Assembly: GCF_002209555.1 (NCBI RefSeq)
Contig: NZ_NJIF01000003.1
Coordinates: forward strand, 310,001 to 374,000
Reading direction: 5' to 3'
DNA from: Achromobacter insolitus
Lineage (GTDB): Bacteria > Pseudomonadota > Gammaproteobacteria > Burkholderiales > Burkholderiaceae_B
DNA: 64,000 bases
The notes beneath the pieces were generated by a model. It saw only the letters and a program-made list of their open reading frames with translations. It searched no databases and was not told the DNA's origin. The position numbers and the translations under genes are program-made. Below are positions 15,776-24,391 of this stretch, piece after piece (within the stretch, counting starts at the first letter, position 1; each line of letters starts with the position of its first letter).

Positions 15776-17885
15776 CTAGTGCACGGCCGGCGCCCGTTCC
15801 ACCCGCTCACGCAGTTGACGCAGCTGGCGCGCCTGTTGCGCGATGCGATCCAGAGGTCCCGCCAGTTCGGGATAGCCGGCGGCGACAGCCGCGGGCACGG
15901 CCAGTTGGCGGCCATGGGACGGCTCGGAATCCTGGGGGTGCAGGGCGTGCGCCAGGACCGAACCGTAGTCGCTGAGCGCACGGGCGGCAGGCGACCCCGA
16001 GGGCAGGGCAGGCTGTATTTCCAGCACGGTGCCCGCCGCCGTGACCCGGCGCATGGCGTTCAGCAGGCTCTCCGCCGTGCCCACGTTGCGGTCGCGATGC
16101 ACCGGATTCTGCTGCAGGCGCTGCAGTGACGCCTGGGCGTTGTCGGCCGACAGGCAGGCCATGCGGCGCAGCGCAACGATATCCTGCCCGGCGCCGGGCT
16201 CGCCGCTCTTTTCCTGAAGCAGGGCGCGTGCATAGGCGGCGTGGCGTTCCAGCGCCATGCTGAGCGCGCCGGCCAACTGGCGCGGCTCTTTTTCCGGCCA
16301 GACCAGAAAGCCGACCAGCAACGCCAGTATGCCGCCCAGCACGCTATTGAATGCGCGCAGGGCGGCGAGCATGGGCTCGTAGATCTCGGGCTGCTGGATG
16401 TGCGTGACCAGCACGAACTGCGACGTCAGGAAGAATGTGAACAGCGCGTAGTGGATAGTGCGTGCAGCGAAGGTGCCTAGCGCAATCGGCAGCACCGCCA
16501 GCGCCACCGACAAGGGGGTGCTGAGGAACAAGCCCAGGAGCGAGGCGCCGATGGCGCCGGCCACGCTGCCCGCGACGCGCTCCAGCGTGCGTTGCCAGGT
16601 CGTGGCGAAGTAGGGTTGCAGGATGAAGACCAGCGTCAGCGACATCCAATAGCCATGGTTGACAGCGAAAGTCTTGGACAGCGCAACCGCGATGGTGGCG
16701 CCTACGCCCACGCGCAAGGCGTGGCGGAAGGCGTCGGACTCGAAACTCAGGTTCTGGCGCAAGACGCGCCAGGCCGTTTTTGTGCGCCCCTCCGTAAGGC
16801 GGTCGCGTACCGGCGCCGCCGGCGCATCGCCCTGGTCGAACAAGGACTGCGTGACTGCCTGGGCCGCATGCAGCAGGCGGTCCAGCACCGGCACCATGGT
16901 CGCCAGCTCGGGCGCATGGGCCATGGCGCTGCCGCGCAGCTCGTGCAGGCCGGCGCTGTAATGGGCCAGCCGTTCGCGCAGGCATTGCGCTTGCTTGGCA
17001 TCGTTGACGTCCGATGTGCTGGCGATGGCATTGCTCAGGCTGGCGTAGCGGTGCAACGCGTGAGAAAGATGGGCGCCGGCGCCACGGCCCAGCCATCGCG
17101 GCGCGTTCGATTCCAACAGATCGGCGGCGGCCACCAGCGCGATGAAGCTGTCCTCGGCATGGTCCAGCAAGTACAGCAGCTGGTGCGCGCGGGCGCGGCG
17201 CGAAGGCCGGGCATCCTGCACTTCGCGTATACGCACGCGAGCGGCCTCGAGCGCTGCGCTGCGGCCGCGTCACGGCGCTCCATGCCTGGGGGCTGGTTGC
17301 CGGCGTCAGTCCGGAATACATGCGGGCCAGCGCGTCCGCAAAATCCGCCAGGCTGCGGTAGCAGTGCGCGACGGCATGCGTGGCGTCCTTCCAGGGACGC
17401 CGGCGCCACACCAGCGCGGTCATCAGGATCGCCCAGGCTGCGCCTGCCAGGAAGAACAGTGTGTAGGACAGGCTGTCGGACCAGGTCGGCGCAGGCAGCT
17501 CGGCCGCCACCACGAAGCCCGCCGACAACAGGGTCCCGACAATGGCCGCGGCCGGCCCAAGCACGCGTAACAGACCGCCGAAGGTGCAACATACGAAAGT
17601 CAGGGGCAACAGGAGCCACAGATGGGTGGCGCTGACACTGGCCAAAAAGCAGAACAGCGCGCCGATCAGGCCCAACGCCAGCATGGCCCCCGCCCGCTGC
17701 CGCAGCGGCCCGCCCGGGTCTCCAAAGCAGGCCCAGAACGCCGCGATAGCGCTCCAGCCCAGGCGCGGTTCGTGCGCAAGCACGGCAAGGATGACGGGCG
17801 CGGCGCTGATCGCCGCAGCCTGGAGGGCGTCCAGCCACAAAACGTTGCGCAAGGAGGCGCGCCAATGGGAAAAGAAGTTCTTCAC
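15776..17885 (-). pseudogene. FUSC/YccS-family transporter split by a frameshift
   Basis: Two halves of one FUSC (fusaric-acid-resistance-like) inner-membrane protein lie in different frames. The N-terminal half (from about 17885, GTG VKNFFSHWRAS, several membrane helices, to QAWSAVTRPQRS) and the C-terminal half (from about 17245, VRIREVQDARPSRRARAHQL through the second membrane domain to 15776) meet near 17250-17263. The junction is a pentamer repeat (GCGCT twice on the plus strand). Restoring one more pentamer rejoins the frames into a product of about 700 residues, the usual family length. It may be a pseudogene, a slippage event or a sequencing error. The start codon is uncertain. Confidence 0.75.
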
Positions 17886-18192
17886 GCGAGTAGAGCAACA
17901 GCGGGGAGGGCCCGGAGCGAGACGAAAGACGCAAACCCTACCATGTCGACAAGCGCTTCCGATGACATCGGCAAGGGGGGCCGATTGGACGACCGCGTAC
18001 ATGAATCCGAGCAGCTTAATACGTATGGATACATATGTGTGACTTTGCCGCCGCAGGGGCGCAAAATTGCCTGGAAGAAAGTCTGGAAATCGCATACAAA
18101 AAGCCCTGTAGCTGGGAATACTCAGTCCAATGTGCCCCTTTCTGCGCCCGGACAGCGCAGGTTTCGCCCAGGGGCGCGCAAGGAGTGTCGAC

Positions 18193-19104
18193 ATGACGTC
18201 GAATCACGAGGCTTCCACAGGCTCGATGGCGAGCGACGACGAGATCGCCGCCATGATTACCGGCAAGGACGGCCTGCGCATGCTGTTGCAGCCGCAGGTG
18301 GACTTGCTGACCGGCAGGATCGTGTCAGCCGAGGCGCTGGCGCGCTGGCGGCATCGCCGGCTGGGCATCATCATGCCCTCCGAATTCATTCCGGCTGTCA
18401 ATCGCCTGGGGTTGGACAAGATACTGTTCGAGCGCGTCTGCCTGCGGGTGATAGATATGCTGCTGACGATGCGGCGCGCGGGCATCGCGGTGCCGGTCGC
18501 CATCAATGCGCCTGCGTCCACCTTGTCGGATGAAGCTGCCGTGGATTTCCTGCTGGACCGCATCTACGCGGCGGAATTGCCCGCCTCGCTGGTCCGGGTG
18601 GAATTGACCGAAGACCAGCCCATCCGCGAGCTGGACGTACTGCGGGCGACGCTGCTGAAGCTTGAAACCGCGGGCTGCGAAGTCAGCCTGGACGATTTCG
18701 GCACCGGTCACGCGTCGTTGAAGCTGCTGTCGGCTCTGCCGCTGTCCGAGGTCAAGATCGACCAATATTTCGTTACGCGCATGCGGCGCAGCGCCGTTGC
18801 GTTTGAAGTGCTGCGCACCGCAGCCGAATTGGCGAACCGGCTGGGACGCCGCGTGGTGGCCGAAGGCGTCGAGAATGTCGCGGACATTCCCGCCTTGCGC
18901 GCCGCCGGCTGCCGCTACGGGCAAGGCTTCGCATTGGGCCGTCCCATGCCGCTGGATGAATTGATGGTGCGGCTGCGCACGCAGCGCGACCAGGGTGAAC
19001 CGCTGGCGGCGCCCGCGGCATACACCTCTTCCTGGCTGGACGCCCACGATGCGGCCTCGGAGCCGCAATCCGGGCGCGGCAAGCGGCACGCGGCCACGCA
19101 ATAG
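18193..19104 (+). CDS. EAL-domain c-di-GMP phosphodiesterase
   Basis: A 303-residue stand-alone EAL protein expected to hydrolyse c-di-GMP to pGpG. Key residues look intact: E47-A-L in AEALARW, Asn in VAINAPAS, Glu in RVELTED, the DDFGTG loop, Lys in EVKIDQYF, the second Glu in AEGVEN and Gln in YGQGFALGRPM. There is no sensory domain; the C-terminal 45 residues are a low-complexity tail. The ATG at 18193 has AAGGAG upstream. The 307 bases between it and the divergent FUSC gene hold an AT-rich patch near 18015-18045 but no clear promoter. Confidence 0.92.
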   Translation: MTSNHEASTGSMASDDEIAAMITGKDGLRMLLQPQVDLLTGRIVSAEALARWRHRRLGIIMPSEFIPAVNRLGLDKILFERVCLRVIDMLLTMRRAGIAVPVAINAPASTLSDEAAVDFLLDRIYAAELPASLVRVELTEDQPIRELDVLRATLLKLETAGCEVSLDDFGTGHASLKLLSALPLSEVKIDQYFVTRMRRSAVAFEVLRTAAELANRLGRRVVAEGVENVADIPALRAAGCRYGQGFALGRPMPLDELMVRLRTQRDQGEPLAAPAAYTSSWLDAHDAASEPQSGRGKRHAATQ

Positions 19105-19203
19105 CGGTGGCGCGCTAGCGCAATTTTTACCGACAAGGCGGAACTCTGATCCCCGGCTGCGGGCCTGGGCGCGGCCTGGATGCCGCAAGGGCGCCCCACG
19201 TTT

Positions 19204-19219
19204 GGGCACGCGGGTTGCT
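19204..19219 (+). promoter_or_regulatory. Sigma-54 promoter for the Gln-rich peptide gene
   Basis: The sequence is GGGCACGCGGGTTGCT, differing from the consensus only at the first base. The predicted start near 19230 is 35 bases before the ATG at 19265. Confidence 0.8.
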
Positions 19220-19264
19220 GAAGGGGGTATGGCGGAGCTTTTTCCGCTTTCCAGGAGACTTGCA

Positions 19265-19441
19265 ATGCCCAATCAGAACCAGCCCGACCAGCAAAAGCAG
19301 CAGCAGAAGCAACAGGCCCAGGAAGACCCCAGGGACCGCAAGCAGCCCGGGCAGCAGCCCGGCCAGTCCGGTCAGCATGCCGATAAAGACCGGCAGCAGC
19401 CGGGACAGAACCCGGGCCAGCAAAGCAAGATGCCGCGCTGA
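19265..19441 (+). CDS. Gln-rich 58-residue hydrophilic peptide
   Basis: A 58-residue protein with 20 glutamines plus Pro, Gly, Asp and Lys (starts MPNQNQPDQQKQQQKQQAQE), with no hydrophobic segment; almost certainly disordered. CAGGAG lies seven bases before the ATG, a sigma-54 promoter is at 19204, and a strong terminator follows at 19491. Having its own promoter and terminator argues for a real monocistronic gene. Function unknown. Confidence 0.68.
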   Translation: MPNQNQPDQQKQQQKQQAQEDPRDRKQPGQQPGQSGQHADKDRQQPGQNPGQQSKMPR

Positions 19442-19490
19442 CTCATAGACCGCGTGCTCCGGACCCTTTAGTCGGGCGGGTAGCGCGGTG

Positions 19491-19528
19491 AAACGGCCTT
19501 GTCCCGCTGTGGGCGGACAAGGCCGTTT
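19491..19528. terminator. Bidirectional rho-independent terminator
   Basis: AAACGGCCTTGTCC (19491-19504) pairs perfectly with GGACAAGGCCGTTT (19515-19528) around a 10-base loop. A and T runs on both flanks are short. It separates the plus-strand Gln-rich peptide gene from the end of the minus-strand treY operon and could serve both. Confidence 0.8.
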
Positions 19529-19560
19529 ATGCATGCGCGGCGCTTATCGGGTGGCGGGCC

Positions 19561-19590
19561 TTGCGGTGTCAGGCATTGCGGTGTCAGGCA
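19561..19590. repeat. Perfect 15-bp tandem duplication at the treY stop codon
   Basis: TTGCGGTGTCAGGCA occurs twice in tandem (19561-19575 and 19576-19590). The treY stop (complement of TCA at 19584-19586) lies in the second copy and a second identical TCA in the first. The length is a multiple of three and the duplication starts outside the coding region, so it does not change the product. Confidence 0.7.
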
Positions 19591-22274
19591 TCCACGGACA
19601 GACATAGCGCGACCGGCAGGCCGCCCAACACATCCGCCAGCCGCAGCGCGCCGTTCGTCCCCGCTTTGAAATCCTTGCCTCCCAGAACATCCTGCCACGG
19701 GCCTGACGAGCCGGTGGGCAGGTGCAAGACCGTATCGGCCCAGAACTCCGCAGCCGCCGCCGGTGCGCCGCGCGCGTAGCCGGACAGACGCAGGGCGCAC
19801 AGCCGCGGCGCGACGATAAGCGCACGCGCATTGTCATGCTGCCGCAGCCAGGCCAGCGCATGGCGCGCCTGTGTCCCCGATATTTGCAGGGGAATGCACG
19901 TTCCCACGCCGAACAGCGCCGGCTGGCGTTGGCGCGCTGCAAGCAAGCGCTGGATCAGCGCTTGCTTGACCGCAGCGCTGCGCCAATCGGCTTCGCGCGC
20001 AGGAATGCTTGGTTCGGCCCGGGCGCGAGCCAATAGCGCAATGCGTCTCGGATAGTCCACCGGGCGCCGGTTGTCGGGGTCGACCAGGCTGTCGTCCCAC
20101 AACTCCGTCCCTTGGTACAAGTCCGGTATCCCCGGCAGCGTGTTGCGCAACAGTGTCTGCGCCAGTCCATTGATCATGCCGGCAGGTGCCAGCGTCAAGG
20201 CGAAGTCCGCCATTTCGGTCAACAGACGCCGGCCTGGCACCGTGTCCCGCAAGTGCATGAGCGCGTTGCCCGCGACCGCCTCGTATGCGGAATCCGGATC
20301 TGTCCAACTGGTGTGCAATTTTGCTTCGCGCAGCGCCTTGAGCTGCCACTGGCCCACGCGCTCTATCCATGCGCCCAGGGCATCGTCAGGTTCGTCCACC
20401 ACGTCGACGGGCCAGTCCGCCGGCCAGGCGCCTACCAGGGTCTGCGTCAACATGTAGCGATCCGCCAGCGAAAAAAGTCCGCCATCCGGCAAGGCATGGA
20501 TCCAGCGATAGGCCGTCTTGCGCCAGGCGTCGGGCATTTCCGACAACACCGCCAGCCGCGCGCGCACATCCTCTCCGCGCTTGTGGTCGTGCGTGGCGGT
20601 GGCCAGCATGGCGTAGGGATGTCGGTCCGCCCGAGCCTGCACCAAGGCATGAAAGGCGTCCGGCGCCAGCGCGAATCGTCCGGGCGAGGCGCCGACCTCG
20701 TTGCGCGACAACAGTGGGCCGTAGCGGTAGAAGAGCGTATCTTCCAGCGCCTTGGCGGCAAGCGGCGGAGTCAACTGCTGACACCGGCGCAGGGCTTGGG
20801 CGGTTTCAGCGCGGGCTTGCTGTTGCGGCGAGACAGCTCTTGCGGGTATCGGAGCCGGCGTGACGCTGCCGCTGAGCCATTGGTTCAACTGTGCCAGCAA
20901 GGCCGCGTCCGACGTTCCGGAACGGGCACCCAAGAGAGCCTGAGCCCGCTGGGTGGCGATATCGCACCAATGGCGGTCGCCGTCACTGCGTCCGCCGTCT
21001 TCGGCGTAGCTGCGGTATACCGGAAACGCCACCAGCCATGCGGACATCGCACGGTCTATTGCTGCGGCGCTCCAATCGCGCATCTGCCGGTCCAGTCGCG
21101 CCACGCGTTCGAGGCTGCGGACCAGCGCCTGCCGCTCCGCCGCAAAATGGCGTTCCAGCATGCGTACGCGCGCCGCTTCCAGCTGCACCTGCGGTGTGCG
21201 CAGATCGCCCGTTAGAAGCTGCCAGAATGCGCGCAGCGGCGCTTCGGCGTCCGGGTCATGCAGCAAGGCGCCGACCTCGTCCATGAAGTCGTAGCCGGTG
21301 GTTCCATGAAATTGCCAGCGCGGGTCGGGCGACTCGCCGGGCGCCAGGATCTTTTCGGCCACCAGATATGCTTGCGTCTGCGCGCAGGAAGCCGGACGGC
21401 TCGCGCCGGCTTCGGCCAGGCCCCGGGCCAGGCGGCGCAAGTACGCGCCCGGCGCGGCAAGCCCGTCGATATGGTCGATGCGCAGCCCATCGAGGATGCC
21501 TTCGGAATACAGGCGCAGTACCAGCGCATGCACGGCGTCGAACACGGAGTCATCTTCGACCCGCACACCTACGAGGTCGCTTATCTCGAAGAAGCGGCGC
21601 CAGTTGATCTGGTCCGCCGCGCAGCGCCACCAGGCCAGCCGGTAATGCTGGCACTCCAGCAAGCGGTGCAGCCGTTCGCGGCCAGCCGTTCGGGCGGGGT
21701 CGCAGCGGCGCAGCAAGGTGTGCGGATCCAGCCCGCGTGGAATCGACTCTGGCGCGATCGGATAGCGCAGGCCGCCCACATCCAGTTCTACCCGGTCGGT
21801 CCCGGCGTTGTACTGCAAGCGCATGGCGCCTTGCATCAGCGACACGCCGTAGGGTTCCGGCAGGACAGGCAGGAGCACCTTGCCTCGCAATGCCGGGTCC
21901 TCGGCATCCCAACTGATATCGAAGTCCCGCGCGTGCGCGCTTGCCGCGCCATGTTCCAGAACGTCACGCCACCAGCCATTGGCGGGATGCGCGGCCATAT
22001 GATTGGGCACGATGTCAGCAATCAGGCCCAGTCCGCGCCGGCGCGCGGCGTGGGCCAGATTGCGCAGCGCGGACTCGCCGCCCAGCTCTGGGTTGACCAT
22101 GCCATGATCGATCACGTCATAGCCATGCGTGGAGCCCGCGCGAGCGCGCGTGATCGGCGACAGGTACAGATGGCTTACCCCGAGGTCGGCGTAATAGTCC
22201 ACGCAGTTGCGGGCGTCGTCGAAGGTAAAGCCGGCATGCAACTGCAGCCGGGCGGTGGCGCGCGGCATGTTCAT
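19584..22274 (-). CDS. treY: Malto-oligosyltrehalose synthase (TreY)
   Basis: An 896-residue GH13 enzyme that isomerises the reducing-end alpha-1,4 bond of a maltodextrin to alpha,alpha-1,1, giving malto-oligosyltrehalose for TreZ. The N-terminus has family motifs (LQLHAGFTFDDA, YADLGVSHLYLSPI, GSTHGYDV). The nucleophile Asp is in GLRIDHIDG (about 262) and the acid/base Glu in LVAEKILAPGE (about 305). C-terminal motifs include TSWTDPDSAYE and LPGIPDLYQGTELWDDSLVDPDNRRPVDY. Usual length for the family. The ATG overlaps the malQ stop as ATGA, so it is translationally coupled and last in the operon. Confidence 0.97.
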   Translation of the reverse strand: MNMPRATARLQLHAGFTFDDARNCVDYYADLGVSHLYLSPITRARAGSTHGYDVIDHGMVNPELGGESALRNLAHAARRRGLGLIADIVPNHMAAHPANGWWRDVLEHGAASAHARDFDISWDAEDPALRGKVLLPVLPEPYGVSLMQGAMRLQYNAGTDRVELDVGGLRYPIAPESIPRGLDPHTLLRRCDPARTAGRERLHRLLECQHYRLAWWRCAADQINWRRFFEISDLVGVRVEDDSVFDAVHALVLRLYSEGILDGLRIDHIDGLAAPGAYLRRLARGLAEAGASRPASCAQTQAYLVAEKILAPGESPDPRWQFHGTTGYDFMDEVGALLHDPDAEAPLRAFWQLLTGDLRTPQVQLEAARVRMLERHFAAERQALVRSLERVARLDRQMRDWSAAAIDRAMSAWLVAFPVYRSYAEDGGRSDGDRHWCDIATQRAQALLGARSGTSDAALLAQLNQWLSGSVTPAPIPARAVSPQQQARAETAQALRRCQQLTPPLAAKALEDTLFYRYGPLLSRNEVGASPGRFALAPDAFHALVQARADRHPYAMLATATHDHKRGEDVRARLAVLSEMPDAWRKTAYRWIHALPDGGLFSLADRYMLTQTLVGAWPADWPVDVVDEPDDALGAWIERVGQWQLKALREAKLHTSWTDPDSAYEAVAGNALMHLRDTVPGRRLLTEMADFALTLAPAGMINGLAQTLLRNTLPGIPDLYQGTELWDDSLVDPDNRRPVDYPRRIALLARARAEPSIPAREADWRSAAVKQALIQRLLAARQRQPALFGVGTCIPLQISGTQARHALAWLRQHDNARALIVAPRLCALRLSGYARGAPAAAAEFWADTVLHLPTGSSGPWQDVLGGKDFKAGTNGALRLADVLGGLPVALCLSVDA

Positions 22275-24391
22275 GGCCGGCCCCGCTCGCCGCGCATGGC
22301 TTGCAGGCGCGTCTGCACTTCTGGGTCGGCGAAGCAGTCCCTGCTGCTCACCGGTAGCCGCCTGCGCCAGTTGGGGTGTTCGTCCACGGTGCCGGGAAGA
22401 TTGGGCTGTTCCAGCTCGCCCGCCAGATCTTCCATCGGCACGAGCAATAGCGGGCAGGGGCTGGAAGAAACGAAGCGCAGTATGTCCGCCAGTGGGGGCT
22501 GCGAGGGCGGGGCGGAGTAGCCGAGGGCCTGCGCCAGCAGGGCGCGGTCCATGCCGCGCCCGCGCCGCAGCGAAGCCAGATCGTCATCCGTTCCCAGCAG
22601 GTTCAACTTGGCCCGCAGATCAATGTCGCGTTCGGCCCACCAGCCGCGCAACGTGGGCAGGTCATGCGTGGTGGTCATGGCGACAGCCTCGACGGGCCAG
22701 GACGCGGCCGGGAGAAATGGCTGGATTGCCTCTGTCGCCGGAGATCCGGACGCCGCTGGCGCCGGGCTTTCGTGCGCCGGCTCTCCCTCCCGCCGCATGA
22801 ACCACAGCACGTTCATGCCCAGGATGCCGCGATCTCCCAACTCGCGGTTGAACCCCTCTGGCACCGTGCCCAGGTTCTCGCCTATGACGAGCGCCCGGTG
22901 GCGCCAGGCTTCCAGGGCGGTCAGCGCCAGCAGTTCCTGTAGCGGGTAACGCAGGTAGGCGCCCGCGCCGGCGGCCAGGCCTTCCGGCACGAGCCACAGG
23001 CGCGCCATACCCAGGATGTGGTCGATGCGCAGGCCGCCCGCGTGGGACAGGGCCGCTCGCAGCAGGTCGATGAAGGCGGAATATCCGTGGGCGTGCATTG
23101 CGCGCGGGGAGAACGCGGTCAGATTCCAGTTCTGCCCCAGTGGATTGTGGATGTCGGGCGGGGCGCCGATGGACAGCCCCGGCATCAAGTCAGCCTGCCG
23201 GCTCCAGGCGTGGCTGCCCTCCGGGCTATCGCCTACGGCAAGGTCGGCGATCAGCCCGATGCGCATGCCGGCCGCGCGCGCCGCATTCTGGACGTCAGCC
23301 AGACTCTCCGCTGCCAACCATTGGGCAAAGCAATGAAAGTCGACGTCTCCGGCGTGCTCCTGCGCGAACCGCTCCACGTCGGGCGTGTCGGGATCCCGCA
23401 GCCCCGGCTCCCATTGCGACCATGACGCGGAGATTGCATCCCGCGCGACGTGCGCGCCATGCAGGGCTTCGAAGACCGCGTGATCGCGCAACGCCTTGCC
23501 GCGCCGCGCGCAGAATGCGGCATAGCGTTGGCGACAATCCGCGGACCCGGCCTGGCGAAAGCGCTGGTGCAGCGCGCGCAGCAGACGCTGGCGCCGCGCG
23601 CCCTCGGCGGACCAATCGATGAGGCTCGTCGGGCGTGTAGCGGCGGCGAGCTCGGCGGTCGCATGTGCCACCGCATCCCCGCCCAGGACCGCGGCCGGAT
23701 CGGCATAAAGCGTGTTCAAGAATAGTCGGCTGGACGGGGCATAAGGGCTGCAGCGCTGCGGCAGCGCCGCGAACATCGCGTGCACCGGGCTGATGGCGAG
23801 CGCGTCGGCGCCTTCGGCCGCGGCAGCCGCGGCCAGCTCGCGCACCGCGGCGAAATCGCCGAAGCCTCCACCCAGCGCGCCGTGCGCGGCATCGCGCCTC
23901 AGGCTGTAGACCTGCGCGCACAGCCCCCAGGCGCGCTGCCCGGCGGATCCCGTCAACTGGTCCAGGGTGGGCGCTAACCTGGGCGCCACGGCAAGCACGG
24001 TCTGCCCGGATTCGAAACTCAGCGTGTGATAACCGGCCTCGTCGGGCGCATCCAGGCGGCCGTCCGGGCCAATGATGCCCGCGCGGGCAGCGCCCGATTC
24101 GCAGACGAGGCGGTAGGGGCCGCGCGCGGACGGAGGCAGGAACGTGGCTGCGCCAGCCCGCGCCACCAACAGCGGCGGCAGCAAGTTGGCTTGCTCGTGG
24201 CTCAGGCGGTGGTCGCTGTCGCGGATGTCTTGGGCATTGGCTGCCGGCAGGCCCATGCCGGCCAGCAACAGACGCAAGGTGTCCGGCGACACGCGTTGCG
24301 GGCGCTTGCGTGCGTCGGTCCAGTGTTCGGCGATGCCGGCCTTGCCGGCCAAGGCGGACAAAGCGGCATCGCCGGCTGCGGCGGCGGTCAT
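22271..24391 (-). CDS. malQ: 4-alpha-glucanotransferase (amylomaltase, MalQ)
   Basis: A 706-residue GH77 enzyme that transfers maltodextrin segments between chains and releases glucose. Catalytic residues are visible: nucleophile Asp in GLRIDHILGM (about 453), acid/base Glu in VIGENLGTVP (about 502), and the third carboxylate in THDLPTLRGWW (about 574). An N-terminal domain of about 140 residues resembles the MalQ N-domain of Proteobacteria. The ATG at 24391 overlaps the treZ stop (ATGA) and has AGGAA upstream. In this operon it can rework short dextrins left by TreY/TreZ and GlgX. Confidence 0.96.
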   Translation of the reverse strand: MTAAAAGDAALSALAGKAGIAEHWTDARKRPQRVSPDTLRLLLAGMGLPAANAQDIRDSDHRLSHEQANLLPPLLVARAGAATFLPPSARGPYRLVCESGAARAGIIGPDGRLDAPDEAGYHTLSFESGQTVLAVAPRLAPTLDQLTGSAGQRAWGLCAQVYSLRRDAAHGALGGGFGDFAAVRELAAAAAAEGADALAISPVHAMFAALPQRCSPYAPSSRLFLNTLYADPAAVLGGDAVAHATAELAAATRPTSLIDWSAEGARRQRLLRALHQRFRQAGSADCRQRYAAFCARRGKALRDHAVFEALHGAHVARDAISASWSQWEPGLRDPDTPDVERFAQEHAGDVDFHCFAQWLAAESLADVQNAARAAGMRIGLIADLAVGDSPEGSHAWSRQADLMPGLSIGAPPDIHNPLGQNWNLTAFSPRAMHAHGYSAFIDLLRAALSHAGGLRIDHILGMARLWLVPEGLAAGAGAYLRYPLQELLALTALEAWRHRALVIGENLGTVPEGFNRELGDRGILGMNVLWFMRREGEPAHESPAPAASGSPATEAIQPFLPAASWPVEAVAMTTTHDLPTLRGWWAERDIDLRAKLNLLGTDDDLASLRRGRGMDRALLAQALGYSAPPSQPPLADILRFVSSSPCPLLLVPMEDLAGELEQPNLPGTVDEHPNWRRRLPVSSRDCFADPEVQTRLQAMRGERGRP

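Noticed and set aside
16344..18194. 616-codon minus-strand frame as a single intact protein
   Set aside because: Only its N-terminal part after about 17885 resembles FUSC. After the junction near 17255 the family sequence continues in another frame, and the remaining open stretch is out-of-frame reading.
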